Positions 18,336-30,325 are shown, counted from the stretch's first letter. The stretch is DNA of 64,000 bases from Bradyrhizobium iriomotense (GCF_018130765.1 NZ_JAFCJZ010000002.1:434001-498000), one strand, 5' to 3'. Numbers and translations are program-made. Notes: a model not told the origin generated them from the letters alone.

Positions 18336-19310
18336 ATGGACAGCGACGCGCTGAACACGTTCCTGGTGGTACACCGGCGCGGCGGCATCTCGAACGCTGC
18401 AAAGGCGCTGCATCGCTCGCAGCCGGCGATTTCGCGCCGCATTGCGCTGCTGGAGCAGGAGCTCGGCGTGCCCCTGTTCGAAAGGATCGCCGGCCGCACA
18501 CGGCTCAGCGATGCCGGGCGCGTGCTGATCCCCTATGCCGAGCGCGCCGTCGCGGCGGCGCAGGACGCCGAGCAGGCCATACGCGCGCTGACCAAGCAGA
18601 ATTCGGGGCCGGTTTCGCTGGCCGTGACCGGCACGCTCGCCGACGGCCGCCTGTCGGGCATCATGAAGCGATTTGCCGCGGAAAATCCCGCCGTCGCGCT
18701 CGCCTTGCGGACCGCGACCAGCGCGGAGGTCAGCGATCTCATCCGGCGTGGAGAGGCGACGATCGGCCTGCGTTACAACGCCGACCGCGCCGGCGATCTT
18801 GCCTATGAGCTGGTGCTGAGCGAGGCGTTGCAGGTGGTCTGCGCGTCCGATCATCCGCTTGCCGGCAAGCGCGTGAAACGGCTTGTCGAGCTTCGCGGCG
18901 AGCGCTGGATCGCGTTCCCGGAAACGCGCGGCCGCCGCGAGATTGCGGCTGCTCACGTGTTCGCGCTGTTCCTGACGCAAGGCCTCGGGGACGTGGAGTG
19001 GACGGCGGTGGACAGCCTCACCGCGCAGAAGCGGCTCGTGGAGGCGGGCTTCGGCCTTGCGCTCTTGGCGCAGAGCCACGTGGCGGAGGAGCTGCATGCG
19101 GGAGCGATCTCGACGATCGCCGTCGGCGATCTCGCCGCGGACCAGCATATCGTGCTGGTGACCCGTCGCGGTGGCTTCCTGAGTGCGGCCGCTCAGCGCC
19201 TCCTGGAAACCATCCGCCGCGACTACGCCACGGGCGACGTCTCGAAGAACCGGGCTGGCCGAAAAAGATCGCCGGCGCGCAAGGTCGTGGCGCGCCGGCG
19301 TCGGGCCTGA
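18336..19310 (+). CDS. LysR family transcriptional regulator
   Basis: 324 aa. N-terminal winged HTH (LNTFLVVHRRGGISNAAKALHRSQPAISRRIALLEQELGVPLFER) and a periplasmic-binding-protein-like effector domain (VSLAVTGTLADGRLSGIMKRFAAENPAVALALRT). The C-terminus ends in a basic tail (RKRSPARKVVARRRRA). The start at 18336 gives the standard MDSDALNTF beginning. Divergent from the PEP-mutase-like gene with 108 bp between starts, the classic LysR arrangement for control of the neighbour. The gap contains an AT-rich dyad (ACAAATTTGT, 18284-18293). Confidence 0.9.
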   Translation: MDSDALNTFLVVHRRGGISNAAKALHRSQPAISRRIALLEQELGVPLFERIAGRTRLSDAGRVLIPYAERAVAAAQDAEQAIRALTKQNSGPVSLAVTGTLADGRLSGIMKRFAAENPAVALALRTATSAEVSDLIRRGEATIGLRYNADRAGDLAYELVLSEALQVVCASDHPLAGKRVKRLVELRGERWIAFPETRGRREIAAAHVFALFLTQGLGDVEWTAVDSLTAQKRLVEAGFGLALLAQSHVAEELHAGAISTIAVGDLAADQHIVLVTRRGGFLSAAAQRLLETIRRDYATGDVSKNRAGRKRSPARKVVARRRRA

Positions 19311-19315
19311 ATGGA

Positions 19316-19639
19316 TTATTTCCCTGTCTTCACCTCGGCAGCCGCGACCGCGAGCAGCTCGCTCATCTTGGCGCGAATCGCCTGTTCGGTAACTGCGACG
19401 CTCTTGGCGGCGAAATCGGCCATGATCTTGCGCAGGACGTCGGCATCGCCGGCTTCCTCGAAATCGGCCGCGACGACCTCCTTGGCATAGGCGGTGGCAG
19501 CTTCGCCCGATATGCCGAGATTTTCGGCCGCCCACAGCCCGAGCAGCCGGTTGCGGCGGGCCTCCGCCTTGAATTTCTGCTCCTCGTCGAGGGCAAATTT
19601 CTTCTCGAAGCCTTCCTCGCGCTTATTGATCTCGTTCAT
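19316..19639 (-). CDS. DUF1476 protein, F1-ATPase zeta-type inhibitor subunit
   Basis: 107 aa, all helical and charged. It opens with MNEINKREEGFEKKFALDEEQKFKAEARRNRLLG, the hallmark of DUF1476, the alphaproteobacterial zeta subunit family that inhibits the F1Fo ATP synthase by inserting its N-terminus at the catalytic interface (known for Paracoccus). In Rhizobiales inhibition by homologues is weaker. It ends 5 bp from the convergent LysR gene. Regularly found beside purC in alphaproteobacteria, as here. Confidence 0.88.
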   Translation of the reverse strand: MNEINKREEGFEKKFALDEEQKFKAEARRNRLLGLWAAENLGISGEAATAYAKEVVAADFEEAGDADVLRKIMADFAAKSVAVTEQAIRAKMSELLAVAAAEVKTGK

Positions 19640-19970
19640 GCCTCTTCCAATTCCCTGCTGACTGGACCCGGCGGCCCTCGTTGCGGGAGCCCCGGCGCAT
19701 GCCTAGATAAGGAGCACGAATCGGCAAAACAACGAGCCGTTAAGCCGCAGGCAAGACGGTATAAGTTGGGCGCCGGACGGCCGGATCGATTGTGCTCGGA
19801 CAGCCAATCGGATAGGTTGCCTAAGGCTTGGTTCCCGTTCTGTTTCCTCGGTGTTTCCTTGGGTTATGGACGGGTTCCGAGCCGTTCACGGCAGCTCCGC
19901 TGTGGGTCGTAATCCTAATCAACCGGAGCACACCAAATTCATGGATTTCAACAAAACACGGTACATCCCA
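19640..19970. other. 331-bp divergent gap between DUF1476 and purC genes
   Basis: No gene is supported. The frame of purC stays open upstream (ATG at 19941, start codon-like triplet at 19851), but family alignment favours the 19971 start. The gap must contain promoters for both divergent genes; I cannot assign boxes, and I see no PurR-like palindrome or riboswitch-like structure. Confidence 0.45.
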
Positions 19971-20738
19971 ATGAGCCGTCGGCGTCGCATTTATGAAGGC
20001 AAGGCAAAGGTTCTCTATGAAGGCCCGGAGCCCGGTACCCTGATCCAGCACTTCAAGGATGACGCCACCGCGTTCAATGCGAAGAAGCATCAGGTGATCG
20101 AGGGCAAGGGTGTCCTCAACAACCGGATCTCGGAGTACCTGTTTCAGCACCTCAACGACATCGGGGTGCCGACCCATTTCATCCGCCGCCTCAACATGCG
20201 CGAGCAGTTGATTCGCGAGGTCGAGATCGTGCCGCTGGAAGTGGTGGTGCGGAACGTTGCCGCCGGCTCGCTGTCGCAGCGCCTCGGCATCGAGGAGGGC
20301 ACGCAGCTGCCCCGTTCGATCATCGAATTCTATTACAAGAACGACCAGCTCAACGACCCCATGGTGTCGGAAGAGCACATCACTGCCTTCGGCTGGGCAA
20401 CGCCCCAAGAGATCGACGACATCATGGCGCTCGCCATCCGCGTCAACGATTTCCTCACCGGCCTCTTCCTCGGCATCGGCATCCGCCTCGTCGACTTCAA
20501 GATGGAGTGCGGCCGTCTGTTCGAGAACGAGATGATGCGGATCATCGTCGCCGACGAGATCTCGCCGGATAGCTGCCGGCTGTGGGACATCAAATCGAAC
20601 GAGAAGCTCGACAAGGACCGTTTCCGCCGCGACCTCGGCGGCCTGCTCGAGGCCTACACGGAAGTCGCAAAGCGCCTCGGCATCCTCATGGAGAACGAGC
20701 GTCCGCAGGGCACGGGTCCCGTGCTGGTGAAGAGCTAA
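19971..20738 (+). CDS. purC: Phosphoribosylaminoimidazole-succinocarboxamide synthase
   Basis: 255 aa. SAICAR synthase, joining CAIR and aspartate with ATP in purine synthesis. Landmarks: [33 protein letters not shown] (ATP-binding start), [30 protein letters not shown] and [14 protein letters not shown]. The start [13 protein letters not shown] agrees with the family; an in-frame ATG 30 bp upstream (19941) would add ten residues. Followed by purS after 13 bp, so co-transcribed. Confidence 0.96.
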   Translation: MSRRRRIYEGKAKVLYEGPEPGTLIQHFKDDATAFNAKKHQVIEGKGVLNNRISEYLFQHLNDIGVPTHFIRRLNMREQLIREVEIVPLEVVVRNVAAGSLSQRLGIEEGTQLPRSIIEFYYKNDQLNDPMVSEEHITAFGWATPQEIDDIMALAIRVNDFLTGLFLGIGIRLVDFKMECGRLFENEMMRIIVADEISPDSCRLWDIKSNEKLDKDRFRRDLGGLLEAYTEVAKRLGILMENERPQGTGPVLVKS

Positions 20739-20751
20739 GAGGGATATAGAC

Positions 20752-20991
20752 GTGAAGGCACGTGTTACCGTTACCCTGAAGACGGGTATCCTCGATCCGC
20801 AGGGCAAGGCCATCGAAGGCGCGCTGAAGTCGCTCGGCGTCGACGGCGTCGCGAGCGTCCGCCAGGGCAAGGTGTTCGACATCGAGCTCGCCGGTGCCGA
20901 CAAGGCCAAGGCGGAAGCCGCGCTGAAGGAAGCCGCCGACAAGCTGCTGGCGAACACCGTGATCGAGAATTATCGGGTCGAGATCGTCTAG
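20752..20991 (+). CDS. purS: Phosphoribosylformylglycinamidine synthase subunit PurS
   Basis: 79 aa, GTG start preceded by GAGGGATATAGAC. Small bridging subunit of the three-part FGAM synthase, pairing PurQ (glutaminase) with PurL. Recognised by KARVTVTLKTGILDPQGKAIEGALKSLG and the C-terminal VIENYRVEIV. It lies between purC and a hairpin repeat; purQ follows only after the opposite-strand corA gene, an arrangement that breaks the usual purSQL run. Confidence 0.93.
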   Translation: MKARVTVTLKTGILDPQGKAIEGALKSLGVDGVASVRQGKVFDIELAGADKAKAEAALKEAADKLLANTVIENYRVEIV

Positions 20992-21006
20992 GCCAGGCTT
21001 GCAGCC

Positions 21007-21041
21007 GTAGCCCGGATTGCGCTTCGCTCCATCCGGGCTAC
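21007..21041. repeat. Short palindromic repeat, family B, between convergent purS and corA
   Basis: GTAGCCCGGAT at the left and its complement ATCCGGGCTAC at the right enclose 13 nt, giving an 11-bp perfect stem. Placed between two convergent stops it could end both transcripts, though it lacks a long T-tract. Confidence 0.75.
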
Positions 21042-21066
21042 TCAGCTATTGCTGAGCGCTTTCGCA

Positions 21067-22083
21067 TCACAGCCATCCCACCCGCCGAAAACGCCAATAG
21101 AGCGCGCCGCAGGCCGCCAGCATCACGCCGAGCAGCATGTAGTAGCCGTACTCCCAGTCCAGCTCCGGCATGTGCTTGAAGTTCATGCCGTAGATGCCGG
21201 CGAGCGCAGTGGGGATGGCGATGATCGCCAGCCACGAGGCGAGCTTCTTTGAGACTGCCGTCTCCTGCGCCTGGCCGACCAGCAGACTCGCTTCGAAGGC
21301 GAAGGCCAACACCTCGCGCATGGAATCGATCCGCTCCTGGATGTTCCTGACGTGGTCGGTAACGTCGCGGAACAGCGGCTGCATCGTCGCGCGCACCATC
21401 GACAGCTCGTCGTGCTCGAGCCGGCGGCAGACCTCCACCAGCGGCCCGATCGCGTTGCGGAGCCGTAACAGGTCACGGCGCAGCATGTAGAGACGTTCGA
21501 TCTGCGCCCTGGTGATCGCGTGCGCAAGCACGTCGTCCTCGATGCCCTCGACCTCCTCGTGAATGCTCTCGAGCACGGGCGAGTAATTGTCGACGATGAA
21601 ATCGAGGATCGCGTAGAGGATATAGTCCTCGCCGCGCGCGAGCGCCCGCGGGCAACTTTCGCAGCGTTCGCGCACCGGGGTGTAGGACGTCGAGGCGCCG
21701 TGGCGCACCGAGACCAGATAGCCGTCGCCGACGAAGATGTGGGTCTCGCCGAAGGCGATCCGGCCCTCGATCAGCTGCGCGGTGCGCGCCACGATGAACA
21801 GGGCCTCGCCATATTGCTCGATCTTGGGCCGTTGATGGGCGTGGTTGGCGTCCTCGATCGCGAGCTCGTGCAGGTCGAACTGCTTCTGTACCGCGCCGAG
21901 CAGCGCCATGTCGGGCTCGTGCAGGCCGATCCAGACCACGTGGCCGGGCTTGGCCCGCCAGCTCGAGGCCTCGCTGATGGCGATATTGGCGACGCGCCTT
22001 CCGTCGACATAGGCGCCGGCGGCGACGACGCCCTCGGTGGACACCGGCTCGGAGGGAGATGTGGGCCGCGACGGGACGTTCAT
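21067..22083 (-). CDS. CorA-type magnesium/divalent-cation transporter
   Basis: 338 aa. Large cytoplasmic N-terminal domain with long helices (LYMLRRDLLRLRNAIGPLVEVCRRLEHDELS), followed by two C-terminal membrane helices. The first helix ends with the diagnostic GMN (YGMNFKHMPE) that forms the channel entrance; TM2 is YGYYMLLGVMLAACGALYW and ends RFRRVGW. ATG 22083 preferred over TTG 22101. It lies opposite to, and between, purS and purQ. Confidence 0.93.
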   Translation of the reverse strand: MNVPSRPTSPSEPVSTEGVVAAGAYVDGRRVANIAISEASSWRAKPGHVVWIGLHEPDMALLGAVQKQFDLHELAIEDANHAHQRPKIEQYGEALFIVARTAQLIEGRIAFGETHIFVGDGYLVSVRHGASTSYTPVRERCESCPRALARGEDYILYAILDFIVDNYSPVLESIHEEVEGIEDDVLAHAITRAQIERLYMLRRDLLRLRNAIGPLVEVCRRLEHDELSMVRATMQPLFRDVTDHVRNIQERIDSMREVLAFAFEASLLVGQAQETAVSKKLASWLAIIAIPTALAGIYGMNFKHMPELDWEYGYYMLLGVMLAACGALYWRFRRVGWL

Positions 22084-22251
22084 GGCTTCAATCCCGGGCA
22101 AGATCGACAGGCAAAAGTGCCGTGGCTATGGCCTGTGTACAAGGCCGCCCGGCGAGGCTAGCACTGGTAAAATCCCCGTCAAATGGCTATGTCTCTTCAC
22201 GAATTGGCCCTTCGGCCAGCCCCGATTCCCAGCACCGTCGGAACCTCTGCC

Positions 22252-22953
22252 ATGAAAGCCGCCATCCTCGTCTTTCCCGGAATCAACCGTGAGCGCGACA
22301 TGGCGCGCGCATTGAGGCTGATCTCCGGCAGCGAGCCGGCGATGGTCTGGCACGCCGAGACGTCGCTGCCATCAGGCACCGATCTCGTGGTCGTGCCCGG
22401 CGGCTTCTCCTATGGCGATTACCTGCGCTGCGGCGCAATCGCCGCGCGTGCGCCGGTGATGGATGCGGTGCGCGATTACGCGGCCAAGGGCGGCCTCGTG
22501 CTCGGCGTCTGCAACGGCTTTCAGATCCTCTGCGAGTCCGGCCTGCTGCCGGGCGTGCTGATGCGCAATGCGCGGCTGAAATTCATCTGCCGCGACGTGC
22601 ATCTGCGCGTCGAGCGCTCCGATACCCCGTTCACCCGCGGTTACAATGCCGGCCAGGTGATCCGCGTGCCCGTCGCCCATGGCGAGGGCAATTACGAGGC
22701 GGACGAAGAGACGATCAAGCGGCTCGAAGGCGAGGGGCGGGTGCTCTACCGCTATTGTTCCGCCGACGGCGTGGTCGACGAGGCCGCCAACATCAACGGC
22801 GCGGCACAGTCGATCGCCGGCATCGTCAACGACAAGGGCAACGTACTCGGCATGATGCCGCATCCGGAAAACCACGTCGAAGACATCATGGGCTGCACCG
22901 ACGGCCGCGGCCTGTTCGCCGGCCTCGCCCAGCATCTGGAAAAGGCCGCGTGA
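22252..22953 (+). CDS. purQ: Phosphoribosylformylglycinamidine synthase, glutaminase subunit PurQ
   Basis: 233 aa class-I glutamine amidotransferase. Nucleophile Cys87 lies in [10 protein letters not shown], the catalytic His in [12 protein letters not shown]-terminus [21 protein letters not shown] is standard. Supplies ammonia to PurL via PurS. Its TGA stop overlaps the GTG start of the following Bug-type protein (GTGA). Confidence 0.96.
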   Translation: MKAAILVFPGINRERDMARALRLISGSEPAMVWHAETSLPSGTDLVVVPGGFSYGDYLRCGAIAARAPVMDAVRDYAAKGGLVLGVCNGFQILCESGLLPGVLMRNARLKFICRDVHLRVERSDTPFTRGYNAGQVIRVPVAHGEGNYEADEETIKRLEGEGRVLYRYCSADGVVDEAANINGAAQSIAGIVNDKGNVLGMMPHPENHVEDIMGCTDGRGLFAGLAQHLEKAA

Positions 22954-23924
22954 TCTCGTTCGTGGTGAAGCGTGCTCTCGCCGCGATCGCGGCGCTGGCG
23001 TTCGCAACAGGCGCATTCGCGCAGGACTATCCCAAGCGTCCGATCACCATGATCGTGCCGTTCGCGGCCGGCGGCACCTCGGACGTGATCGCGCGCACCG
23101 TCGCCGAACAGATGAGCGTCGCGCTCGGCCAGACCATCGTGATCGAAAACGTTGCGGGCGCCGGCGGCTCGACCGCGCTGGCGCGCGCCTCCCGCGCCGA
23201 GCCTGACGGCTACACCATCGCGATCGGCAATGCCGGCACCAATGCCGCGACCTACACGATCTATCCAAAACTGCCGTTCACGCCTGATTCCTTCGTGCCG
23301 ATCGCGATGGTGGCGAAGACCTTCGGCATCGTCGCGCTGCGCAAAGATTTTCCGGCGAAGGACCTCAAGGAGTTCATCGCCTACGCCAAGGCCAATCCCG
23401 GCAAGATCAATCTCGGCCATGCCGGCGTCGGCTCGTCGAATTATCTGATCTGCAAGAGCTTCGTCACCGCCGCCGGGATCGATGCGACGCTGGTCGGCTA
23501 TCGTGGCGCCGCGCCCGCGCTGACGGACGCTGTCGGCAGCCAGATCGACGGCGTCTGCGATGCCGCCGCCTCGGTCTCGCAGTCGATCAACGAGAAGCTG
23601 GTGAGGGGCCTCGTGGTCGGCTCGACCGTGCGGCTCGCGACGCTGCCGGACCTGCCGACGTCTGCTGAAGCCGGGCTGCCCGAGTTCGAGGCGCAGGGCT
23701 GGAACGGCCTGTTCGCGCCGAAGGGCACGCCGCCGGCTGTCATCGCCAAGCTGAACGCAGCGGCGCGCACCGCGGTTGAGACCGACGCGGTGAAGAAGCG
23801 CTTTGCCGATCTCTCGACCGTTGCGCCTGACGACAACGAGCATACGCCGGAGCTGCTGCAGCAGCTGGTGACGCGCGACGTCGAGAAGTACCGGAAGATG
23901 CTGGCGGACGACGCCAAGCAATAG
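22950..23924 (+). CDS. Tripartite tricarboxylate transporter (TctC/Bug) substrate-binding protein, orphan
   Basis: 324 aa. Signal peptide [20 protein letters not shown], then the Bug family signature [30 protein letters not shown] and [26 protein letters not shown]. Binds carboxylates or related small molecules in the periplasm. No TctA or TctB membrane genes are nearby, so it is one of the many orphan Bug proteins. The GTG start overlaps the purQ stop by 4 bp (GTGA), suggesting coupled translation with a purine gene; a GTG 12 bp later is an alternative. Confidence 0.87.
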   Translation: MISFVVKRALAAIAALAFATGAFAQDYPKRPITMIVPFAAGGTSDVIARTVAEQMSVALGQTIVIENVAGAGGSTALARASRAEPDGYTIAIGNAGTNAATYTIYPKLPFTPDSFVPIAMVAKTFGIVALRKDFPAKDLKEFIAYAKANPGKINLGHAGVGSSNYLICKSFVTAAGIDATLVGYRGAAPALTDAVGSQIDGVCDAAASVSQSINEKLVRGLVVGSTVRLATLPDLPTSAEAGLPEFEAQGWNGLFAPKGTPPAVIAKLNAAARTAVETDAVKKRFADLSTVAPDDNEHTPELLQQLVTRDVEKYRKMLADDAKQ

Positions 23925-24116
23925 ATCGCCGGCGGATCGCGATCCGCCGTGCCCACGTGAACCTCCATCGCCAACGACGCGACTGATCCCTGATCGCCAT
24001 CAAACGCGCGCGCATCCGGGTGCTGATTTCTGCAGGTGGAGGCAACTCGAAGTTGTCTCCCGGTGTCGGCTGCGATATCAGGGTGCGTACGCTGTCGTTG
24101 TGCTCGTGGATGTCAC

Positions 24117-24854
24117 ATGCCCGTCGCTTTGGTCGTTCTGCTGCTCGATATCACGCTGATCTACCACGCCTCGCGAACCGGGCGGTTGCAGCCCTGGGCC
24201 TTCATCATCCTGATGGTGCCGCTGATCGGCGCGCTCGCCTACATCGTGGTCGAGCTCATTCCCGAGTGGTTCTCGAGCCCCGGCGCGCGACAGGCGCGCC
24301 AGCGTGTCGCCAACCGGCTCGATCCCGAGAAGCGCTATCGCGAGCTGTCCGATCGGTTGGCCGGCACCGACACCATTGCCAACCGCGCAGCGCTGGCGGA
24401 AGAGTGCGCGAAGATCGGGCGCTACAGCGAAGCCGAGCAGCACTACGATCACATCCTGAAGCTGCCCATGGGCCATGATCCCGCCTATGCCTTCGGCAAG
24501 GCGCAGGCCGAGTTTGCCGCCAAGCGCCCGGCCGATGCGCTGGCGACGCTGGACGATCTCCAGAAGCAATGGCCCGACTTCGATTCCGCCGACGCGCATC
24601 TGCTCTATGCCCGCGCGCTCGCCGAGGTCGGCCGGCTCGACGAGGCCCTGGAGGAATATCACGCGCTCGCCGGCTATTTCCCCGGCGCCGAGGCGCGGGT
24701 GCGCTACGGCATGCTGCTGCAAATGGTCGGGCGGACCGCCGAGGCGCGGGTGGTCTTCAACGAACTGCTGATCCAGATGCGCCGCGCGCCAAAATATCTG
24801 CGCGAGGCGCAGGCCGAATGGCTGTCGATCGCGGAGAAGCAGCTGTCGACCTGA
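24117..24854 (+). CDS. Inner-membrane anchored TPR protein
   Basis: 245 aa. Two hydrophobic stretches near the N-terminus (PVALVVLLLDITLIYH and PWAFIILMVPLIGALAYIVVELI) are followed by a soluble helical domain with TPR-like units (EECAKIGRYSEAEQHYDHILKLP, ALAEVGRLDEALEEYHALAGYFP, MLLQMVGRTAEARVVFNELL). The N-terminal part resembles the phospholipase-D-nuclease N-terminal-type membrane segment. Resembles uncharacterised tetratricopeptide membrane proteins of Rhizobiales. Function unknown. ATG 24117 chosen because upstream in-frame sequence is Cys-rich and unlike the family. Confidence 0.75.
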   Translation: MPVALVVLLLDITLIYHASRTGRLQPWAFIILMVPLIGALAYIVVELIPEWFSSPGARQARQRVANRLDPEKRYRELSDRLAGTDTIANRAALAEECAKIGRYSEAEQHYDHILKLPMGHDPAYAFGKAQAEFAAKRPADALATLDDLQKQWPDFDSADAHLLYARALAEVGRLDEALEEYHALAGYFPGAEARVRYGMLLQMVGRTAEARVVFNELLIQMRRAPKYLREAQAEWLSIAEKQLST

Positions 24855-24868
24855 GCGATTTTATTGTT

Positions 24869-24917
24869 GAGCATGATCTTATCGGAAAACCGCTGCGCAC
24901 TTTTCCGGATCATGCTC
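24869..24917. repeat. Short palindromic repeat, family D (GAGCATGATC...GATCATGCTC)
   Basis: 10-bp inverted ends GAGCATGATC (24869-24878) and GATCATGCTC (24908-24917) with internal GGAAAA/TTTTCC pairing. This is a widespread Rhizobiales repeat. Its right arm covers the stop codon (24910-24912) of the DMT transporter gene, and the hairpin may terminate both convergent transcripts. Confidence 0.88.
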
Positions 24918-25878
24918 TACGCAGCTTGAACCTTTCCGCCGGCACTGTCATCGCGGCGACGCCGGCCATGACCAGCAGCAGGCCCAGGGCGAGGTTCGAC
25001 GGCACGCTTTCGCCGAGCAGCAGCACCGATAGGCCAACGCCGATCGGGATGCGCAAGTACCCTTGCGCGTTGGTGGTCAGCGTGCCGAGCCGGCCGAGGC
25101 AGACGTAGAACAGCATCAGGCCCAATGCGCTGGAGACGATGCCCATGACGATGGTGGCGACGATGGCCGTTGGCGTCGGATGCAGCGTCCAGGGCTGGTC
25201 GATGACCAGCGCGGGCGGCAGCAGCACGAGGCCGCCGAACAGCAGCGAGCCGGCCGCCACCACCATCGGGTCGTAATCGGACAGCCTGAGGCCGAAGATG
25301 GTCGCGCAGGCAAAGGAGATGGTGGCGAGCAGGATCGCGATCTCCGCCACGATCTCGCTCCCGAAGCCGCGCAGCGCATCGAGGCCGACAATGGCGACGG
25401 TGCCGGCGAGTCCCAAAATCGCGCCGGCGAACTTCAGCAGCGTCGCCGGCTCGTGCCGCGTGATCAGCGAGGTGATCAGGAAGGCGAAGATCGGCGTGGT
25501 CGAGGCCAGCACCACCGTGTTCGAGGCCGGTACATATTGCTGCGACCAGGTGATGATCAGGAACGGGAAGGTCGAGTTGATCAGCTGCTGGGTCGCGAAC
25601 AGCTTCCAGGCTTTGGCGTCGGTGGGAGTTTTGGTGCCGCGCATCCACAAGATCGCGAACAGGAAGGCGGCCGCGATCAGCGAGCGCGCCGAGATGAAGG
25701 TGATGGGCGGGATCGTGTCCAGCGCGAGTTTTGCCAGCGGATAGGTCGAGCTCCAGCAGCAGGTTAGCGCGAACAGCAGCGCATAGTCGCGCCAGTTACG
25801 CGCGCCGGTGGCTATGGACGGTCGCGATGATGATGCGGGGGCCGCTGCGCGGCCCCTCGGCGATGTGCTCTGCGGCAC
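24910..25878 (-). CDS. EamA/DMT family transporter
   Basis: 322 aa with about ten predicted membrane helices in two EamA repeats. The first begins near YALLFALTCCWSSTYPLAKLAL and the second near EIVAEIAILLATISFACATIFGL. Such proteins usually export amino acids or metabolites; substrate cannot be inferred. The N-terminal 28 residues are Ser/Pro/Arg-rich and probably cytoplasmic. The stop codon lies within repeat family D. Confidence 0.88.
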   Translation of the reverse strand: MPQSTSPRGRAAAPASSSRPSIATGARNWRDYALLFALTCCWSSTYPLAKLALDTIPPITFISARSLIAAAFLFAILWMRGTKTPTDAKAWKLFATQQLINSTFPFLIITWSQQYVPASNTVVLASTTPIFAFLITSLITRHEPATLLKFAGAILGLAGTVAIVGLDALRGFGSEIVAEIAILLATISFACATIFGLRLSDYDPMVVAAGSLLFGGLVLLPPALVIDQPWTLHPTPTAIVATIVMGIVSSALGLMLFYVCLGRLGTLTTNAQGYLRIPIGVGLSVLLLGESVPSNLALGLLLVMAGVAAMTVPAERFKLRRA

Positions 25879-25953
25879 CTTGTTTCTGCTCCCCGGCGCG
25901 AACGCGCTCAGCCCAAGTCTGGGCGAGGGGACGGCAAAAGGGAAGGCGCCGAG

Positions 25954-26415
25954 CTATGCGTTTGGCTGAGGGAGCGACTTCCACTTCGCCCGCTTGATCG
26001 TCCCGGAAAAGGTGAACAGAAGGCGCTCGCCGGCGGTCATCTGCCCGCGCAGGAAGATCAGCGATTTGCCGGCGCGGGTGACCTCGCCGGTGCACTCGAT
26101 CAGCTCGCCCTCATGTCCCGCATCGAGGAATTCGCAGGCGAAATTGACCGTCACGCCTTTGCCAGCCAGGGCGTGGCGGCCGATCGCGAACAGGCTGTAA
26201 TCGGCGAAGGCCATGAAGCAGCCGCCATGGACGTTTCCAGAGCCGTTCAGGTGCTTCTTCTCGACCCGGAAGGCGCAGCGGACGCTGCCGTCCGCCTCCA
26301 GGCGGTGCCAGAAGGGGCCGATATGGTTCTCAAAGCTGTCGCGGATCCAGGTCTGCCAGCCCGCAAATTCCCCCTCGGTCGCGACATGCAGCTCAGGGCG
26401 GGGCGAAGCAGCCAT
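25954..26415 (-). CDS. PaaI-type hotdog thioesterase
   Basis: 153 aa hotdog-fold protein of the PaaI/YdiI group. It carries the family core [22 protein letters not shown], in which the HGG region normally positions the catalytic residues, then [20 protein letters not shown] and [17 protein letters not shown]. Expected to hydrolyse acyl-CoA thioesters in the cytoplasm. ATG 26415 preferred; a TTG at 26433 would add six residues. Divergent from purL. Confidence 0.85.
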   Translation of the reverse strand: MAASPRPELHVATEGEFAGWQTWIRDSFENHIGPFWHRLEADGSVRCAFRVEKKHLNGSGNVHGGCFMAFADYSLFAIGRHALAGKGVTVNFACEFLDAGHEGELIECTGEVTRAGKSLIFLRGQMTAGERLLFTFSGTIKRAKWKSLPQPNA

Positions 26416-26618
26416 TTTGGTCAATTCGTGCAAGGAAATGGGCCTTCAATTACGGGTGCTTTGCCCTTAAATCCGATCCATCCGCGCCGTGCAATTCCCG
26501 TTCCCGCGGGGCCCCCGGCGCAAAACGTGGGACAGCGGGAAAATGCGCCATAAAGGGCTTTTCGCGAGCCCCCGATGTTCCTAAGAACGGCCAAACCGCC
26601 GCCGAAAGCCCCGAATCC

Positions 26619-28829
<2,211 letters not shown>

Positions 28830-28847
28830 GGCTCGGCCACACACTCC

Positions 28848-28932
28848 GTCATTGCGAGGAGCAACGCGACGAAGCAATCCAGACTGTCTCCGCGGAGAGA
28901 CTCTGGATTGCTTCGCTGCGCTCGCAATGACG
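28848..28932. repeat. Palindromic repeat, family E (GTCATTGCGAGGAGCAACGC type)
   Basis: Outer arms GTCATTGCGAG and CTCGCAATGAC; inner arms GAAGCAATCCAGA and CTCTGGATTGCTTC. Long near-perfect hairpin between the convergent purL and acyltransferase stops, 19 bp after each; likely works as a bidirectional transcript end. Confidence 0.9.
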
Positions 28933-28950
28933 AGTGGAGAGATCTTCCGC

Positions 28951-30141
28951 TCAAAGCACCTTCGTCGCGCCCGGGATCTGCCGCAGCGCTCGCGTCAGTG
29001 CCCAGCTCGCCGCGACTGTCAGTACAAACCCGATCGTGGCCTTGACGATCGCCGGCAGGTCATAGTCGAACAGCCAGTATTGCAGCCACAGTGCGATCGG
29101 ATAGTGCACCAGGAACATGCCGTAGGCGTCCGCCTGCATCGGATCGAGCAGCCTGGCTGAGCCTGATTGCTTGAACCTCTGGAAAAAGGCCAGGATCAGA
29201 AACATGATGGCCACGCTGAAGACAGCGAAGCAGAGGGCATAGAGCCCCTCATACCAGTTCGGCAACGGCGACGGATTTCCCAGTATTTCGCGCTTGATGA
29301 AGATCAGCGTCCACAAGAGGCAATACGGAACGATCGCCATGACCATCCAGTCCCAGCTGACCTTGGCCATCCGGCCGTCCGCCGCGAGCAATCCGCGATC
29401 CATGTTCGCAACGCCAATGCCGGCACCGAAAAAGAAGTAGCTCGCATAGAGCATCACGCGTCCGTGCTGCACCGAGAACGGCCCGAACTCGAACCAGTTG
29501 CTTGGTCCATAACGCATCAGCCCGGGAATGTAGAACGCTGCGGTGACGGCGAGCATGACCGCGAAGAACACCTCGGGCCGGCGGCGGCCGTGCAGCGAGA
29601 GGCGATTGATCGGATCGAGCAGATTGGGCGACAGCCGGTGCAGCAGGCAGGCAACCAGGTCGAAGCCGAACAAGACCCAGAGAAACCAGATCGGCCCGCT
29701 CGGCCACGGGCCCTTTGTGATCATATTCCAATAGTACTCCGAAAAGCCGATCTCGGGATGGTGCCGCAGGGAGATCGCGTAATAGGCGAGCGGAATGACC
29801 GTAAGGGCGCAGATCGCGAAGGGTAAGCCAAGCCGAAGCAGGCGATCTGCCAAATAGCTCCGGGCTCCCTTCCGGGCGATACCAGACCAGGCGAACAGTC
29901 CCGACAGGAAGAAGAACATCGCCATGAAGAAGCTGTCGGTGGCGAGCACGATCATGTCGAAGCCGAAGAAGTACTTCGGATCGGTATGACCGAAATAAGT
30001 ATAGGGGATCACCGCGTGGTGCAGCAGCACCACCAGGGTGAGGAAGGTGCGGGCGCGATCCAGCGACAGGTTGCGCGCCTTGGCCTTTGGTGCAGCTTGC
30101 GCCTCCGGGCCGATCGTCGCTGTATGTGACATCGTCGTCAT
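28951..30141 (-). CDS. Acyltransferase 3 (OafA/OpgC-like) integral membrane protein
   Basis: 396 aa with about ten membrane helices. N-terminal NLSLDRARTFLTLVVLLHHAVIPY contains the conserved acyltransferase-3 LDRxR and HHA motifs; ATDSFFMAMFFFLSGLFAW and RLLRLGLPF follow. This family O-acylates surface polysaccharides or glucans. Late motif LVHYPIALWLQYWLF is also typical. A second ATG nine bases into the gene (30132) is possible. Surrounded by unrelated genes, so target glycan unknown. Confidence 0.85.
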   Translation of the reverse strand: MTTMSHTATIGPEAQAAPKAKARNLSLDRARTFLTLVVLLHHAVIPYTYFGHTDPKYFFGFDMIVLATDSFFMAMFFFLSGLFAWSGIARKGARSYLADRLLRLGLPFAICALTVIPLAYYAISLRHHPEIGFSEYYWNMITKGPWPSGPIWFLWVLFGFDLVACLLHRLSPNLLDPINRLSLHGRRRPEVFFAVMLAVTAAFYIPGLMRYGPSNWFEFGPFSVQHGRVMLYASYFFFGAGIGVANMDRGLLAADGRMAKVSWDWMVMAIVPYCLLWTLIFIKREILGNPSPLPNWYEGLYALCFAVFSVAIMFLILAFFQRFKQSGSARLLDPMQADAYGMFLVHYPIALWLQYWLFDYDLPAIVKATIGFVLTVAASWALTRALRQIPGATKVL

Positions 30142-30325
30142 GGTCGCCCCGATTGCGCTCCTGCCCCGGGACGGACTGTGCCGCCCGGAACGGGATTCAG
30201 CAAGGGGCGTGTGCGCCGCACGACGGTCCGGAGGCGATTAGGAACCAGTTCCGCGCAGCAAGGTTAGCGTTCGCGCAAATGGGCTTGAGGGCCGCAACGG
30301 GACGGTATCAATTTCGGAGCTCGTG

